Of a stretch of 34,583 bases of DNA, positions 15,947 through 24,482 are shown piece after piece. The position numbers and the translations under genes are program-made. The notes beneath the pieces were generated by a model. It worked only from the letters and a program-made list of their open reading frames with translations, was not told where the DNA came from and made no database searches. Numbering within the stretch: the stretch's first letter is position 1; each line of letters starts with the position of its first letter. The stretch is from assembly GCA_024401895.1 (NCBI GenBank), contig JAKSKE010000017.1:1-34583 (forward strand). Direction: 5' to 3'. Source of the stretch: Bacteroidales bacterium (lineage in GTDB: Bacteria; Bacteroidota; Bacteroidia; Bacteroidales; UBA932).

Positions 15947-18172
15947 TTATTCCTGTTCAATGTCTCCGGTCTTCTCGCCGTTTTCGGCTCCCTTGGTAGG
16001 AGCTGCATAAGCCCACTCGCCGGTTCCATTGGGTACGCGACTGAATGAAGCGGTCTTATTCTCGGGAAGAGTTGTCTCACCCCATCCGGCTTCGCCTGCC
16101 TGTCCGCGCTCGAATTTGTCTATTTCGTTGCCGGCAGCATCCTTCAGAATAATTTGGACGCTCTTCTTGGCAGAAATTCCGCCGCTGAAGATTTGTGCTC
16201 CCTCGGGATTGTCGGTATTCTTTGAGCTGAAGAGTACAAGATACTCGCCGGCAGCAAGTTCGATGCCTTCACCGGTCCATACTGCGGCTTCGCCGGCATC
16301 CTTGAACAGAGCATAGCCGTCCAAAGAAATGCTTCCGGTAGTGCCCACATTGAAAAGTTCGATGAATTTGGAATTACCGTCAATCTCGTTCAGGACAATA
16401 GCACAGTCGTTCTGCTCAATCTCTCCGGTCTTCTCGCCGTTCTCGGCTCCGGGTGTGGGAGCGGCATAAGCCCAGTCGCCGGTTCCATTGGGTACGCGGC
16501 TGAATGATGCATCTGCATTTTCAGGAAGTTCGGTTTCTCCCCAGCCTGCTTCGCCGGCCTCGCCACGCTCGAATTTGTCAAGTTCTTTGCCGTCCTTGTC
16601 AAGAAGGATGACCTGAACGGTCTTGCCGGCTGAAAGTCCTGAGCTTACCTGCTTGGGATCCGTTGATTTCTTTACGCAGTCAAGCTTGAGGTACGCGCCT
16701 GCGGCAAGTTTAAGCTGACTTTCGTCGGTTGCCACCCACTTGACTTCGCCGTCCTTCACGATCTGATAGCCGGTAATGTCCGCGTCGGCGTCTCCCGCAT
16801 TGAAAAGCTCGATATATTTGTCGTTGCCGTTAATCTCGTTCAGGACAACCAGGGCTTCGCCCGTCACGGGCTCCTCTCCTTCAACTATTCCTTTGGCATT
16901 GCTCTCGCCTATTGAACCGGTAGAGAACACAACCCACTCGCTGCCACCGTCGGTGCGCAGACCGTAGGTCTTGCCAGTAAGGTCGATCTTTGCAGAATTG
17001 TCGGCGGTATGAACGCTGCCCTTGTCCGATATGAGCTCGATTACAAAACCCTTGGTCTCGGACATTCCGAATGTGGGGCCTGCAACACCGTCGCTCTTGA
17101 CGGGAATTATAATAAAGCCCTTGGCGGCAACCTTGAAACCTTCGTCGGGAACAATCCATTCGTCGGTACCATCTTTTACCATCTTGAGCTTCGCGAGGTC
17201 TATTTCACTGTTTGTAGCATTGTAGATCTCAAATTTCTTGTTGGTTGCATCGCACTCGTTCACAAAAATCTGACCGGCCTCGATCTGAGAACCAACCTCT
17301 GGATCTACGGGGTCTACCGGATCAACGGGATCAACCGGCTGCTCGCCTTCGACCAGGCCGGGAACCAGTTCTGTTCCCTGAACGTTCTCTGTGCCGGGAG
17401 TACCTTCTGCGAAATACCACTTTCCGTCCTTGTTGCGGCTGTATGCTGCAGGAGCGGCGGTCTTGAAATCCTTCAGGTTAAAGTCGTCGATGCTCTTGCC
17501 GCTGGGGTCAAAAAGCTGAACGCGCACAGCTTTACCTGCAGACAGGCCGCTGTCGAAGAGAAGATCTTCGGGCCATCCGGCAGGAATCTTGTCTACTTTC
17601 TCGGAGCTGTACAGCACAACAAACTCACCTGGCTTGATAGAGGTGACAGAGGTGAGGGCAACACTTTCGCGAGGCCAGTTCTTGCCACCGTCTTTCTCGA
17701 TATAAACTCCGTCCAGAGGAATCTCCTCGGTGCCCTTGTTGGCGAGCTCGATATACTTGTCGTTACCGTTGAGCTCACTCAGAATAAGGCCGCTGTAGTT
17801 GATGGGAGTAGCGCCTACGACATACTTCACAACATTTGATCTCACACTGGACGACTCAGTGGCAGCTTCAACGTAGTAGCTCACCTCGGTATCGAGCGGC
17901 TGAGCCGGGATCTTGCCCATCCAGGTTCCGTTTGCCTCAACCATAGGAACAGGGGTCCCCTGTGAGCGGGGATTGGTTGTCCATACAAGTTTAACCTCCT
18001 TGACAGGAACAAGAGCAGATACTTTTGCGGTAACGGTTACCGCGTCGTTGGCAGTGTATGCCACGGTGTTTTTCACCTCGTCAATGGAAGCCCCACCATA
18101 CATCTGGTCCTTTATGCAGGACGTAAAGAGGATGGGCATTGCCATTGCAATTAATGCAAATATCCTTTTCAT
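15947..18172 (-). CDS. Lipoprotein with four lamin-tail domains
   Basis: The 741-residue product begins with a lipoprotein signal (lipobox LFTSC, Cys19). An Ig-like domain follows (about 35-118, ending in VSYYVEAATESSS), then four lamin-tail-type repeats: 125-266, 298-430, 437-588 and 590-741. Repeats 1, 3 and 4 carry the hallmark LNEIxGNxKYIELFN; repeat 2 is more diverged. A VDP-repeat linker (279-292) separates the first two. Such domains in Bacteroidota are extracellular and often accompany nucleases, phosphoesterases or adhesins, but no enzymatic domain is present here. It probably faces the cell surface as a scaffold or ligand binder. It is 24 bp after the porin gene. Confidence 0.9.
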   Translation of the reverse strand: MKRIFALIAMAMPILFTSCIKDQMYGGASIDEVKNTVAYTANDAVTVTAKVSALVPVKEVKLVWTTNPRSQGTPVPMVEANGTWMGKIPAQPLDTEVSYYVEAATESSSVRSNVVKYVVGATPINYSGLILSELNGNDKYIELANKGTEEIPLDGVYIEKDGGKNWPRESVALTSVTSIKPGEFVVLYSSEKVDKIPAGWPEDLLFDSGLSAGKAVRVQLFDPSGKSIDDFNLKDFKTAAPAAYSRNKDGKWYFAEGTPGTENVQGTELVPGLVEGEQPVDPVDPVDPVDPEVGSQIEAGQIFVNECDATNKKFEIYNATNSEIDLAKLKMVKDGTDEWIVPDEGFKVAAKGFIIIPVKSDGVAGPTFGMSETKGFVIELISDKGSVHTADNSAKIDLTGKTYGLRTDGGSEWVVFSTGSIGESNAKGIVEGEEPVTGEALVVLNEINGNDKYIELFNAGDADADITGYQIVKDGEVKWVATDESQLKLAAGAYLKLDCVKKSTDPKQVSSGLSAGKTVQVILLDKDGKELDKFERGEAGEAGWGETELPENADASFSRVPNGTGDWAYAAPTPGAENGEKTGEIEQNDCAIVLNEIDGNSKFIELFNVGTTGSISLDGYALFKDAGEAAVWTGEGIELAAGEYLVLFSSKNTDNPEGAQIFSGGISAKKSVQIILKDAAGNEIDKFERGQAGEAGWGETTLPENKTASFSRVPNGTGEWAYAAPTKGAENGEKTGDIEQE
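15950..16120. repeat. Internal direct repeat, copy encoding end of lamin-tail domain 4
   Basis: This stretch closely matches 16409-16579 at the DNA level. Both encode DKFERG-AGEAGWGET-LPEN followed by SFSRVPNGTG-WAYAAPT and the ENGEKTG-IEQ ending. Confidence 0.8.
16409..16579. repeat. Internal direct repeat, copy encoding end of lamin-tail domain 3
   Basis: Partner of 15950-16120. The high DNA similarity including silent positions indicates a recent duplication or gene conversion within the lamin-tail gene. Confidence 0.8.
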
Positions 18173-18196
18173 ATAAATCGCTGATTAAAATTCATA

Positions 18197-19570
18197 CTAG
18201 AATGCAACCTGGAAACGCATTGCGATCATAGAATAGTCCACTCCACCCTTTCCTGAAGGTTCGGTAGCCTTGGTATAATCCTTTGTAGGCTTGCCCGATG
18301 CATCGGTTCCGATGAAGAGCTTGCCCTTTCCGTTTGCATAGCGGTCGTTGTTATTGTACTGATAGTTGAGCACAATCTTCACGTGCTTGCTGGGATAGTA
18401 GTTGAATCCTATTGAATATGCGTCGCAAGCTCCGCCGAAATAGTTGGCGGTGTTGAGGTCGGCATTTTCATAGCGCAGACAGAGCTCGAGGTCTCCCCAT
18501 TTCTTGCCTGAATCGATACGGGTAGGCTTGGCACCGTCGGAATCGTAGTTCTGGCTTCCGCCGAAGAGCAGATAAGAAGCCTGCACATACCAACCCTTAA
18601 CCCACTGGGGTCCAAGAGGATTAACCTTCTGGTCGAGGAATGCTCCGCGAGCCATATATGCGGCCTCATAACGCAGGCCCTTGTAGAATCCGGCGAGCTC
18701 GGCTGTCCAGGCCAGTTCGTGATGAAGACCGGAAATTCCGTCGGTATCGAGGAACTTCTTACGGTTGATGTTGGTGGTGTTGCGGGTGCTGTAACGGGCA
18801 ACTGCATAGCCGTCGGTACCGGTAAGCTTGGGCTGCCTGTAAGAGAATGCGCCGCCTATGTGAAGCATTGCTTCCTGCGATTTGTAAAGCGGGCGGAAAG
18901 CGATTTTTCCTGTGTAAGACAGACCTTCGCTGCGTCCGAAGTCCTTGTTGTTGTCTTCCATTGCGGTCTGCTCCTCAGAACCCTTGAGTTCGGGACCGAA
19001 AACGCCGGCTGAAACCCAGAACCAGTCTTTTGCATACCTTGCATTGATTCCAAGATGGCGGGAAGGAGCCACTGCACTTACAATCATAGGACGCTCCATA
19101 AACATAAGGTAGCGGGATGTCGTGTTTCTCTGGATAGAGAAAGACTCCTTGAAGTTACCGGCTTTGATCTCGAGTCCCTTCACGCCCGTAAAGGCTACGA
19201 GAGCATCCTTGATTTCACATATACCGCTGGACCAGTCGGTATCGAATTCACCGTACCAGTTCTTGTCCAGCTGAGCCTTTACGGCAAAACGGGCGCGACG
19301 GATGCTGGCACCGTTACCAATGGGGGCGGCATAAGAGGGAGCCCCGAAGAAAACGGCGGCATCGCCCTGAACACGGACGTCAAACCACATCTTATAGTCG
19401 AGCTTCTTGGCCTGGAATACCAGGATTCCATCCTGAATCACAGCCTGGGCCGGAGTGGAAACAACCTCCTGTCCATACTGGTTATACTCAACTTCTGCCT
19501 TGTCGGCAATCTGTGCCGCAAGGGGAAGTGCGAATGCTATCGCAACTGAGAGTAATAATAATTTTTTCAT
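18197..19570 (-). CDS. OprO/OprP-type anion-selective porin
   Basis: The 457-residue protein has a cleaved Sec signal (MKKLLLLSVAIAFALPLAAQ) and ends in the beta-barrel C-terminal signature MRFQVAF. The internal pattern IRRARFAVKAQLDKNWYGEFDTDWSSG, then GLEIKAGNFKESFSIQRNTTSRYLMFMERP and HLGINARY, is characteristic of the phosphate-selective porin OprO/OprP family (16-strand trimers in Pseudomonas). Family members favour phosphate or pyrophosphate, but Bacteroidota homologues vary and the basic-ladder residues cannot be aligned by eye. It lies 32 bp downstream of the PhoU-like regulator gene on the same strand and 24 bp before the lamin-tail gene. Confidence 0.88.
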   Translation of the reverse strand: MKKLLLLSVAIAFALPLAAQIADKAEVEYNQYGQEVVSTPAQAVIQDGILVFQAKKLDYKMWFDVRVQGDAAVFFGAPSYAAPIGNGASIRRARFAVKAQLDKNWYGEFDTDWSSGICEIKDALVAFTGVKGLEIKAGNFKESFSIQRNTTSRYLMFMERPMIVSAVAPSRHLGINARYAKDWFWVSAGVFGPELKGSEEQTAMEDNNKDFGRSEGLSYTGKIAFRPLYKSQEAMLHIGGAFSYRQPKLTGTDGYAVARYSTRNTTNINRKKFLDTDGISGLHHELAWTAELAGFYKGLRYEAAYMARGAFLDQKVNPLGPQWVKGWYVQASYLLFGGSQNYDSDGAKPTRIDSGKKWGDLELCLRYENADLNTANYFGGACDAYSIGFNYYPSKHVKIVLNYQYNNNDRYANGKGKLFIGTDASGKPTKDYTKATEPSGKGGVDYSMIAMRFQVAF

Positions 19571-19602
19571 ACAACCTGAATTAAAAGTTTATAAAATGTT
19601 GC

Positions 19603-21006
19603 CTATATGCTTTTTATGAAATCGGTCAACTTCACGTCCCGGCTGAGGCCCATCTTGGTTCTCATTCTGTGCCGTTCAATTTCCACGCTTTTGGGTGATA
19701 TGTTGAGCAAACCCGCAATGTACTTTGTAGAGAAGTCCAGCCTGAGCAAAGTGGCAAGTTTGCGTTCCTGTGCCGTAAGTTCGGGAAACTTGGCCGCAAG
19801 CCGCACCGAAAAATCCTGATGAAGCTGCTCTACCTGAGCGTAAAAGTCATTCTTTTCGCCGGTGGCGTTGCGTCTGAGGCCCAGCTGCACCTTCAAATCG
19901 TGTAACAGTTTCTCTCTTTCGGCATTGTCGGAAGTAGACTCCGCCTGCAGGATTCCGTCGTAAATGGTATCTATGAACTGCCGCTGCTCGGTGATTTTCT
20001 CAACCACTCCGGTCGTCTCCCGTCGCTTGAGTTCAAGCAGATTCTGAAGATGGTCGTTCTCCATCTTGGTAATCTGCACTTCCATCTCTGACAGTTTGCG
20101 GTTGCTGTTGTTAATCTCGTCTTCCTGAGCCGAAAACCTTCGGCTTGAATCGCGCTGTGCCCTTCGGTTGCGCATCACGTAGATGATAAGCACCGAAAGC
20201 AGAAGCAGGGACAGGACAGAAAGGGCGGCCACCAGACCGAAACCCTTGTCGGAAAAGCCGAAGTGCCCCCGGCCGATGAGCATCACCGGGGCTACTACCA
20301 TCATCGCCACCGCCACTATCTCCAGGGCCGGCAAGAACCATTTTGTCCAAGCCCTTGAAGAGAGGGACTGATACCTGATGTACATTACCGACAACTGGTC
20401 GGCAACTTTCGAAGCCTGAAGAGCAAGCTCCTCGATATGGAGGGCGAAGTATCGCAAATGCACCTTCTCGCTCAGTTTCAGGGAATCCATCTCGTGGAAA
20501 ACCTTTCTTTTCAAGGCTTTTGATTCGCGGTCGGCTTCTTTCTGATAGAAGTAAACGCGACGCACCTTGTCCGGAACCGCTTCTGGAGAACGGAAGAACG
20601 TCTTTGCAGCCGGTATTGTAGTAGCGACAGCCCTGGTCGAAAGATTCATCAGCTTAAGGAAATCGGAATTGAGCTCGGCAGGAACGTTGGGGCGCTCAAT
20701 ATCAAACTGGAAAAGATCTTTGCTGAGCATATCTACAATATGCTGCATTCTCTCAAGAAGTCGCAGCACGTCGGAATTCATATAGATTTCGTTTCTGTAC
20801 AGAGATTCCTCAATGTTCCTCTGAAGCTGAATGGCCTCATTCTCCAGTTTGACCATAGTCTGCAGGCTCTCGCTCACTGCTGCAGTGTTGCGGTGCAGAT
20901 AATTGCGCACGCCCTCTTCGAACACGAGCAGAGACTGGTCTTCAATGTCAAAGAACTTGTCAAGCTTGGCAACAGTCTGCCTTGCCTTGCGGTTTGAAAA
21001 TTTCAT
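19603..21006 (-). CDS. Membrane-anchored LuxR-type regulator with N-terminal PhoU-like/DUF47 domain
   Basis: The 467-residue protein combines four parts. Residues 1-212 form two all-helical repeats that match the PhoU-like DUF47 pattern of phosphate-transport accessory proteins: LENEAIQLQRNIEESLY (54-70), SDVLRLLERMQHIVDMLSKD (78-97), KEADRESKALKRKVF (156-170) and HIEELALQASKVADQL (190-205). Two TM helices follow (about 224-245 and 256-277), then a coiled coil (about 285-345), then a LuxR-type helix-turn-helix (408-465: LTAQERKLATLLRL, STKYIAGLLNISPKSVEIERHRMRTKMGL). Both ends should be cytoplasmic. There is no receiver domain. It is first in the transcript before an OprO/P-type porin, 32 bp away, so it may activate that locus in response to phosphate state. 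The DUF47 call is by eye. Confidence 0.82.
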   Translation of the reverse strand: MKFSNRKARQTVAKLDKFFDIEDQSLLVFEEGVRNYLHRNTAAVSESLQTMVKLENEAIQLQRNIEESLYRNEIYMNSDVLRLLERMQHIVDMLSKDLFQFDIERPNVPAELNSDFLKLMNLSTRAVATTIPAAKTFFRSPEAVPDKVRRVYFYQKEADRESKALKRKVFHEMDSLKLSEKVHLRYFALHIEELALQASKVADQLSVMYIRYQSLSSRAWTKWFLPALEIVAVAMMVVAPVMLIGRGHFGFSDKGFGLVAALSVLSLLLLSVLIIYVMRNRRAQRDSSRRFSAQEDEINNSNRKLSEMEVQITKMENDHLQNLLELKRRETTGVVEKITEQRQFIDTIYDGILQAESTSDNAEREKLLHDLKVQLGLRRNATGEKNDFYAQVEQLHQDFSVRLAAKFPELTAQERKLATLLRLDFSTKYIAGLLNISPKSVEIERHRMRTKMGLSRDVKLTDFIKSI

Positions 21007-21019
21007 AACACTCTTAATG

Positions 21020-21027
21020 CAAATATA
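21020..21027 (-). promoter_or_regulatory. Candidate -7 box of the regulator-porin locus
   Basis: TATATTTG on the minus strand (21027-21020) matches the consensus exactly; a T run about 19 bp upstream (near 21046-21050) could serve as the -33 element. The predicted start of transcription is only about 7 nt before the ATG, giving a nearly leaderless mRNA. Confidence 0.55.
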
Positions 21028-21130
21028 ACTATATGTATGGTCAATAAAAATCCAATGCCTGTAAAGTTATGAATTTAGCATCATATTGTCAAGTTTGTTA
21101 AGTTTAATAATTAATTATTATTCAATAAAA

Positions 21131-21169
21131 TAGAGAAACTCGGTAAAGTTCAGGAAGAATTTTACCGAG
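21131..21169 (-). terminator. Hairpin downstream of wbqC, probable terminator
   Basis: Read on the minus strand, CTCGGTAAA (21169-21161) and TTTACCGAG (21147-21139) form a perfect 9-bp stem with a 13-nt loop, followed by a T-rich tract. It starts 27 bp after the wbqC stop and separates the lpx cluster from the regulator promoter. Confidence 0.55.
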
Positions 21170-21195
21170 CTAATACTAATTTTATGTAAAGTTTT

Positions 21196-21762
21196 TTAAA
21201 ACAGATTTACAGCATTAGGACCTTCGTTGAAGAGCAAATCCATAACAGAAAGACCGGGCACGAAGCCGAATTTATGCGAAAACACCTGATAATACTCCTG
21301 CCCTTTATAAGCCGACTCCACCTTCGGGGAAATGACGTGCTCCTCTCCTATAAATGAAGTGGTAGGCAGGAACTCCACCGCCAGTCCCAGCTTGAGGGCA
21401 AACAGTCTAATGAGCTCCATATTGAGATCCCAGAGTCTCTGGGGATGTGAATCCAGCACGGCGAACACTGCGTCTTTATAGTATTCGAAAAACGGAGAGC
21501 TGTCGTAGGCCGAGCTTATAGCGCGCTGGGTCTTTACAACCCAGGGAGTACTGTAATCGACCTTAATGTCGGTGATGAGAGAACTGCCGTCGTGTATTAT
21601 GGGGAAGTTAAGGTCGAGTTTCCCATTTGCCGACAATATTGTACAGCGGTTGCGATAGGTTTGCTTGCGGTAGCTCTCGTGAGCCTCCAGAAAAACAGTT
21701 GAGTTCTGCGCCGCAATGGCAAAGAACTCAACTGTAGGAAAATATTCTGTGCTTAGAACCAC
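21196..21762 (-). CDS. WbqC-family protein
   Basis: This 188-residue protein matches the WbqC family (YFPTVEFFAIAAQNSTVFLEAHESYRKQTYRNRCTIL near the start, then VKTQRAISSAYDSSPFFEYYKD). The family occurs in O-antigen and glycan clusters and widely in Bacteroidota; its biochemical role is not settled. It starts with GTG, whose G is the last base of the lpxA stop TAG, so translation is probably coupled. It is the last gene of the lpx cluster and is followed by a terminator-like hairpin. Confidence 0.82.
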   Translation of the reverse strand: MVLSTEYFPTVEFFAIAAQNSTVFLEAHESYRKQTYRNRCTILSANGKLDLNFPIIHDGSSLITDIKVDYSTPWVVKTQRAISSAYDSSPFFEYYKDAVFAVLDSHPQRLWDLNMELIRLFALKLGLAVEFLPTTSFIGEEHVISPKVESAYKGQEYYQVFSHKFGFVPGLSVMDLLFNEGPNAVNLF

Positions 21763-22574
21763 TACTCTATTCCACCTTTCTCGTGGGATTCACCGGCACG
21801 CACGATACCTCTCTTGGAATTCTTGATGAACTCAAGGATGGTGCGCTTTTCCTCTGAGTCGGGGAATCCGGCCTCGATACGGCTCAACGCATCGGAGAAA
21901 TTGTATCCACTGAAATATATGTACTCATACATATCCTTGATATTGCGGATAACGTCGGATTCGAAACCGCGACGACGCAGCCCTACCAGATTCACACCGG
22001 CATAGACGATTGGCAAACGGCCGCAAATCGAATACGGAGGAATATCCTTGTTGACAGCGCTGCCGCCGCCCACCATTGCGTGTGTACCGATATGGGTGAA
22101 CTGATGCACCTTGGTACCACCGCCAATAATAGCCCAGTCGTCCACATCTGTCTCTCCGGCAATTCCCACAAAGCTCACAAGAATGCAATGGTTACCCACA
22201 CGGCAGTCGTGAGCCACGTGTACGTATGACATAATGAGCACGTCATTGCCGATTTTTGTCACACCCTTTCCGCTGGCCTTGGTTCCGCGGTTGATAGTGG
22301 CACATTCGCGAATGTTCACGCGGTCGCCAATCTCTACATAAGTAATTTCCCCATTGAACTTAAGGTCCTGAGGAATAGCGCCAATCACTGCTCCGGGGAA
22401 TACGTGGCAGTCTTTACCCATCTTAACATAAGGATAGATGACCGCGTGGGGTTCAATGATTGTGTTGTCGCCAATCTCAACGTTATCTTCTATAACAGCG
22501 AAAGGACCGACCGTAACGTTATTCCCAAGTTTAGCGTTGGGATGCACAATTGCGCTGGGATGAATGTTTACCAT
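21762..22574 (-). CDS. lpxA: UDP-N-acetylglucosamine O-acyltransferase LpxA
   Basis: The 270-residue enzyme catalyses the first step of lipid A synthesis, moving a 3-hydroxyacyl chain from ACP to the 3-OH of UDP-GlcNAc. Left-handed beta-helix hexapeptide repeats fill residues 1-190 (IHPSAIVHPNAKLGNNVTVGPF onward). The catalytic histidine is His122 in SYVHVAHDCRVGNHC, and the C-terminal helical domain begins near NLVGLRRRGF. Length is typical (E. coli 262). The order lpxD-lpxC-lpxA is standard for Bacteroidota; lpxA is 8 bp after lpxC and overlaps wbqC by one base. Confidence 0.97.
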   Translation of the reverse strand: MVNIHPSAIVHPNAKLGNNVTVGPFAVIEDNVEIGDNTIIEPHAVIYPYVKMGKDCHVFPGAVIGAIPQDLKFNGEITYVEIGDRVNIRECATINRGTKASGKGVTKIGNDVLIMSYVHVAHDCRVGNHCILVSFVGIAGETDVDDWAIIGGGTKVHQFTHIGTHAMVGGGSAVNKDIPPYSICGRLPIVYAGVNLVGLRRRGFESDVIRNIKDMYEYIYFSGYNFSDALSRIEAGFPDSEEKRTILEFIKNSKRGIVRAGESHEKGGIE

Positions 22575-22582
22575 ATCTGATT

Positions 22583-23473
22583 CTATTTTTCAAGCACTGC
22601 AAGAGCAGCCCTTGTATTAATACTGTGGCCCGGCTTGTACGCCTTTACGTGAGCGTTCAAATAGCCTCCGGCCAATCTCATATCGCCAATGATGTCCAGA
22701 AGTTTATGTCTTCCGCACTCGTTGGGGAAATAAAGTTCCAAATTATTGAGATATCCTGTCTTGTCCGGACGGATGCCTTCAATGTCAAAAAGCTTGCATA
22801 TTCTGTCGGCCCGTTCTCCGCTCAACGGATGTTCAACAACCACAATGGCGTTGTCGACGTCTCCACCCTTCACCAGCCCGTAGGAGATCAGCTGTTCGAG
22901 TTCGTGAAGGAAACAGAAAGTGCGGCAGGGCGCTATTTGTGTGCAATAGTCCACACTTTCGTCCCAATGGGCAGTCTGCACTCCGAGAACTTCTGAAGAG
23001 AAATCTACCACCACGTCAATGGAAGGTCTGTCGGCCGGAGTAATTTCTATTCTGGAGCCCGACTCGTTTTCAATTACAATTGGTTTCTGAATATCGATGT
23101 ACTTGCGTTCGGCATCCTGGACACAAAGACCGTCGGCCATAATAGCCTTGACATATACCGACGAACTGCCGTCCAGAATTGGCATTTCGGGACCGGAAAC
23201 CTCTACAATGGCATTGTCTATGCCAAGACCCGTGAAAGCAGAGAGAATGTGCTCTACGGTACCGACAACGGCCTCTCCATCACCGATCTGAGTACTGCGG
23301 GCCGTGTTTGTCACCATAGAGGCCCTGGCCGGAATTTCCTTTCCAAGGTCTTTACGTACAAAAAGAATACCGGTATCAATGCCGGCCGGCTTCACGCAAA
23401 CCGAAACCTCAACTCCGGTATGCAGGCTTTTCCCACTGAAATGATATTCTTTTTTGACGGTCTGCTGTTTCAT
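22583..23473 (-). CDS. lpxC: UDP-3-O-acyl-N-acetylglucosamine deacetylase LpxC, without fused FabZ
   Basis: This zinc-dependent deacetylase carries out the committed step of lipid A synthesis. Ligand and catalytic residues are visible: His75 in GTVEHILSAF, His256 and Asp260 in GRHKLLDIIGD, and His283 in YKPGHSINTR; the Glu74-His75 pair is intact. Most Bacteroidota encode LpxC fused to the dehydratase FabZ (about 460 residues). Here the protein ends at residue 296 right where the fusion linker would begin, and lpxA starts 8 bp later, so there is no remnant of FabZ. It is 23 bp after lpxD. A separate fabZ would have to be elsewhere in the genome. Confidence 0.96.
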   Translation of the reverse strand: MKQQTVKKEYHFSGKSLHTGVEVSVCVKPAGIDTGILFVRKDLGKEIPARASMVTNTARSTQIGDGEAVVGTVEHILSAFTGLGIDNAIVEVSGPEMPILDGSSSVYVKAIMADGLCVQDAERKYIDIQKPIVIENESGSRIEITPADRPSIDVVVDFSSEVLGVQTAHWDESVDYCTQIAPCRTFCFLHELEQLISYGLVKGGDVDNAIVVVEHPLSGERADRICKLFDIEGIRPDKTGYLNNLELYFPNECGRHKLLDIIGDMRLAGGYLNAHVKAYKPGHSINTRAALAVLEK

Positions 23474-23496
23474 TAAAATTCAGTTAGCCTGCAAAT

Positions 23497-24477
23497 TTAA
23501 TCATTTTGTTTGAATTTTGCATAAGATTTGAGGTATCTGATATGAGAAATGGCCGGAGACCCCATTAGAACCTGCCCCTTTTCCTTAACATTACCTCCTA
23601 ATCCGGTCTGGGCGCAAAGAGTTGTATTGTCGGCAACGACCAAATGACCTGAGATTCCTACCTGACCAGCAAAAATGCAATTTCTGCCTATCTTGGTAGA
23701 ACCGGCTATACCGGTCTGAGCTGCCATAACGGTATTCTCGCCTATCTCCACATTGTGCGCAATCATACAAAGGTTGTCTATCCTCACACCTTTCCCTATG
23801 ACCGTCGACTCCATCTGCGCCCTGTCTATTGTAGTGTTGGCACCGATTTCGACGTCGTCGTGGATGACCACATTGCCCAGATGCTCGATTTTCTGCCAGG
23901 TACCGTCACTCTGGGGCACATTGCCGAACCCGTCGGAACCAATCACAGCATTTTCGTGAATAATGACGTTGTTCCCTATAACTGTGCCGGGGTAAATCCT
24001 TACTCCGGGATAGATCAGGCAATTCTCCCCTATTCTGACGCCTTCGCCTATGGTGACATTATTTTTGATGACCGTGTCGCGTCCTATGACGCAACGCGCA
24101 CCAATGGTGCAGAAACTGCCGACATAAACCCTGCGTCCGAATCTGGCGCTCCAAGCTATGATACTGAGCCCGCGGTGGAAACGGTGTGCGCGCCTTTCGC
24201 GGGCAGCATACCTGAGCAATTCTGCCACCGCGGCATAAGCATCGGGCACTCGAACCATAGTAGGGGTCACGGCCTGTCTGGGTTTGAAACTATCGTTTAC
24301 CAGAAGAACGGAAGCCTTGCTTGTATATACGTATTTTTCATATTTAGGATTGGCAAAAAAACTAATGCTGCCCGGCTTTCCGTGTTCTATTTTAGCAAAT
24401 GACGAAACCGTTGCCTGAGAATCTCCGTCAACGGTTCCGTGAAGTATTTGAGCGAGTTGTTTTGCAGTTAATTTCAT
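23497..24477 (-). CDS. lpxD: UDP-3-O-acylglucosamine N-acyltransferase LpxD
   Basis: The 326-residue enzyme adds the N-linked hydroxyacyl chain to the LpxC product. It has the LpxD N-terminal uridine-binding domain ([36 protein letters not shown]) and a left-handed beta-helix from about residue 110. The catalytic histidine lies in [24 protein letters not shown]. Length is slightly under the usual 340-350. It starts 5 bp after the OmpP1/FadL gene and precedes lpxC by 23 bp. Confidence 0.96.
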   Translation of the reverse strand: MKLTAKQLAQILHGTVDGDSQATVSSFAKIEHGKPGSISFFANPKYEKYVYTSKASVLLVNDSFKPRQAVTPTMVRVPDAYAAVAELLRYAARERRAHRFHRGLSIIAWSARFGRRVYVGSFCTIGARCVIGRDTVIKNNVTIGEGVRIGENCLIYPGVRIYPGTVIGNNVIIHENAVIGSDGFGNVPQSDGTWQKIEHLGNVVIHDDVEIGANTTIDRAQMESTVIGKGVRIDNLCMIAHNVEIGENTVMAAQTGIAGSTKIGRNCIFAGQVGISGHLVVADNTTLCAQTGLGGNVKEKGQVLMGSPAISHIRYLKSYAKFKQND

Positions 24478-24482
24478 TACAG

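Noticed and set aside
22575-22600. LpxC-FabZ fusion broken by a frameshift
   Set aside because: There are only 8 bases between lpxC and lpxA, so no FabZ sequence exists in any frame at this site.
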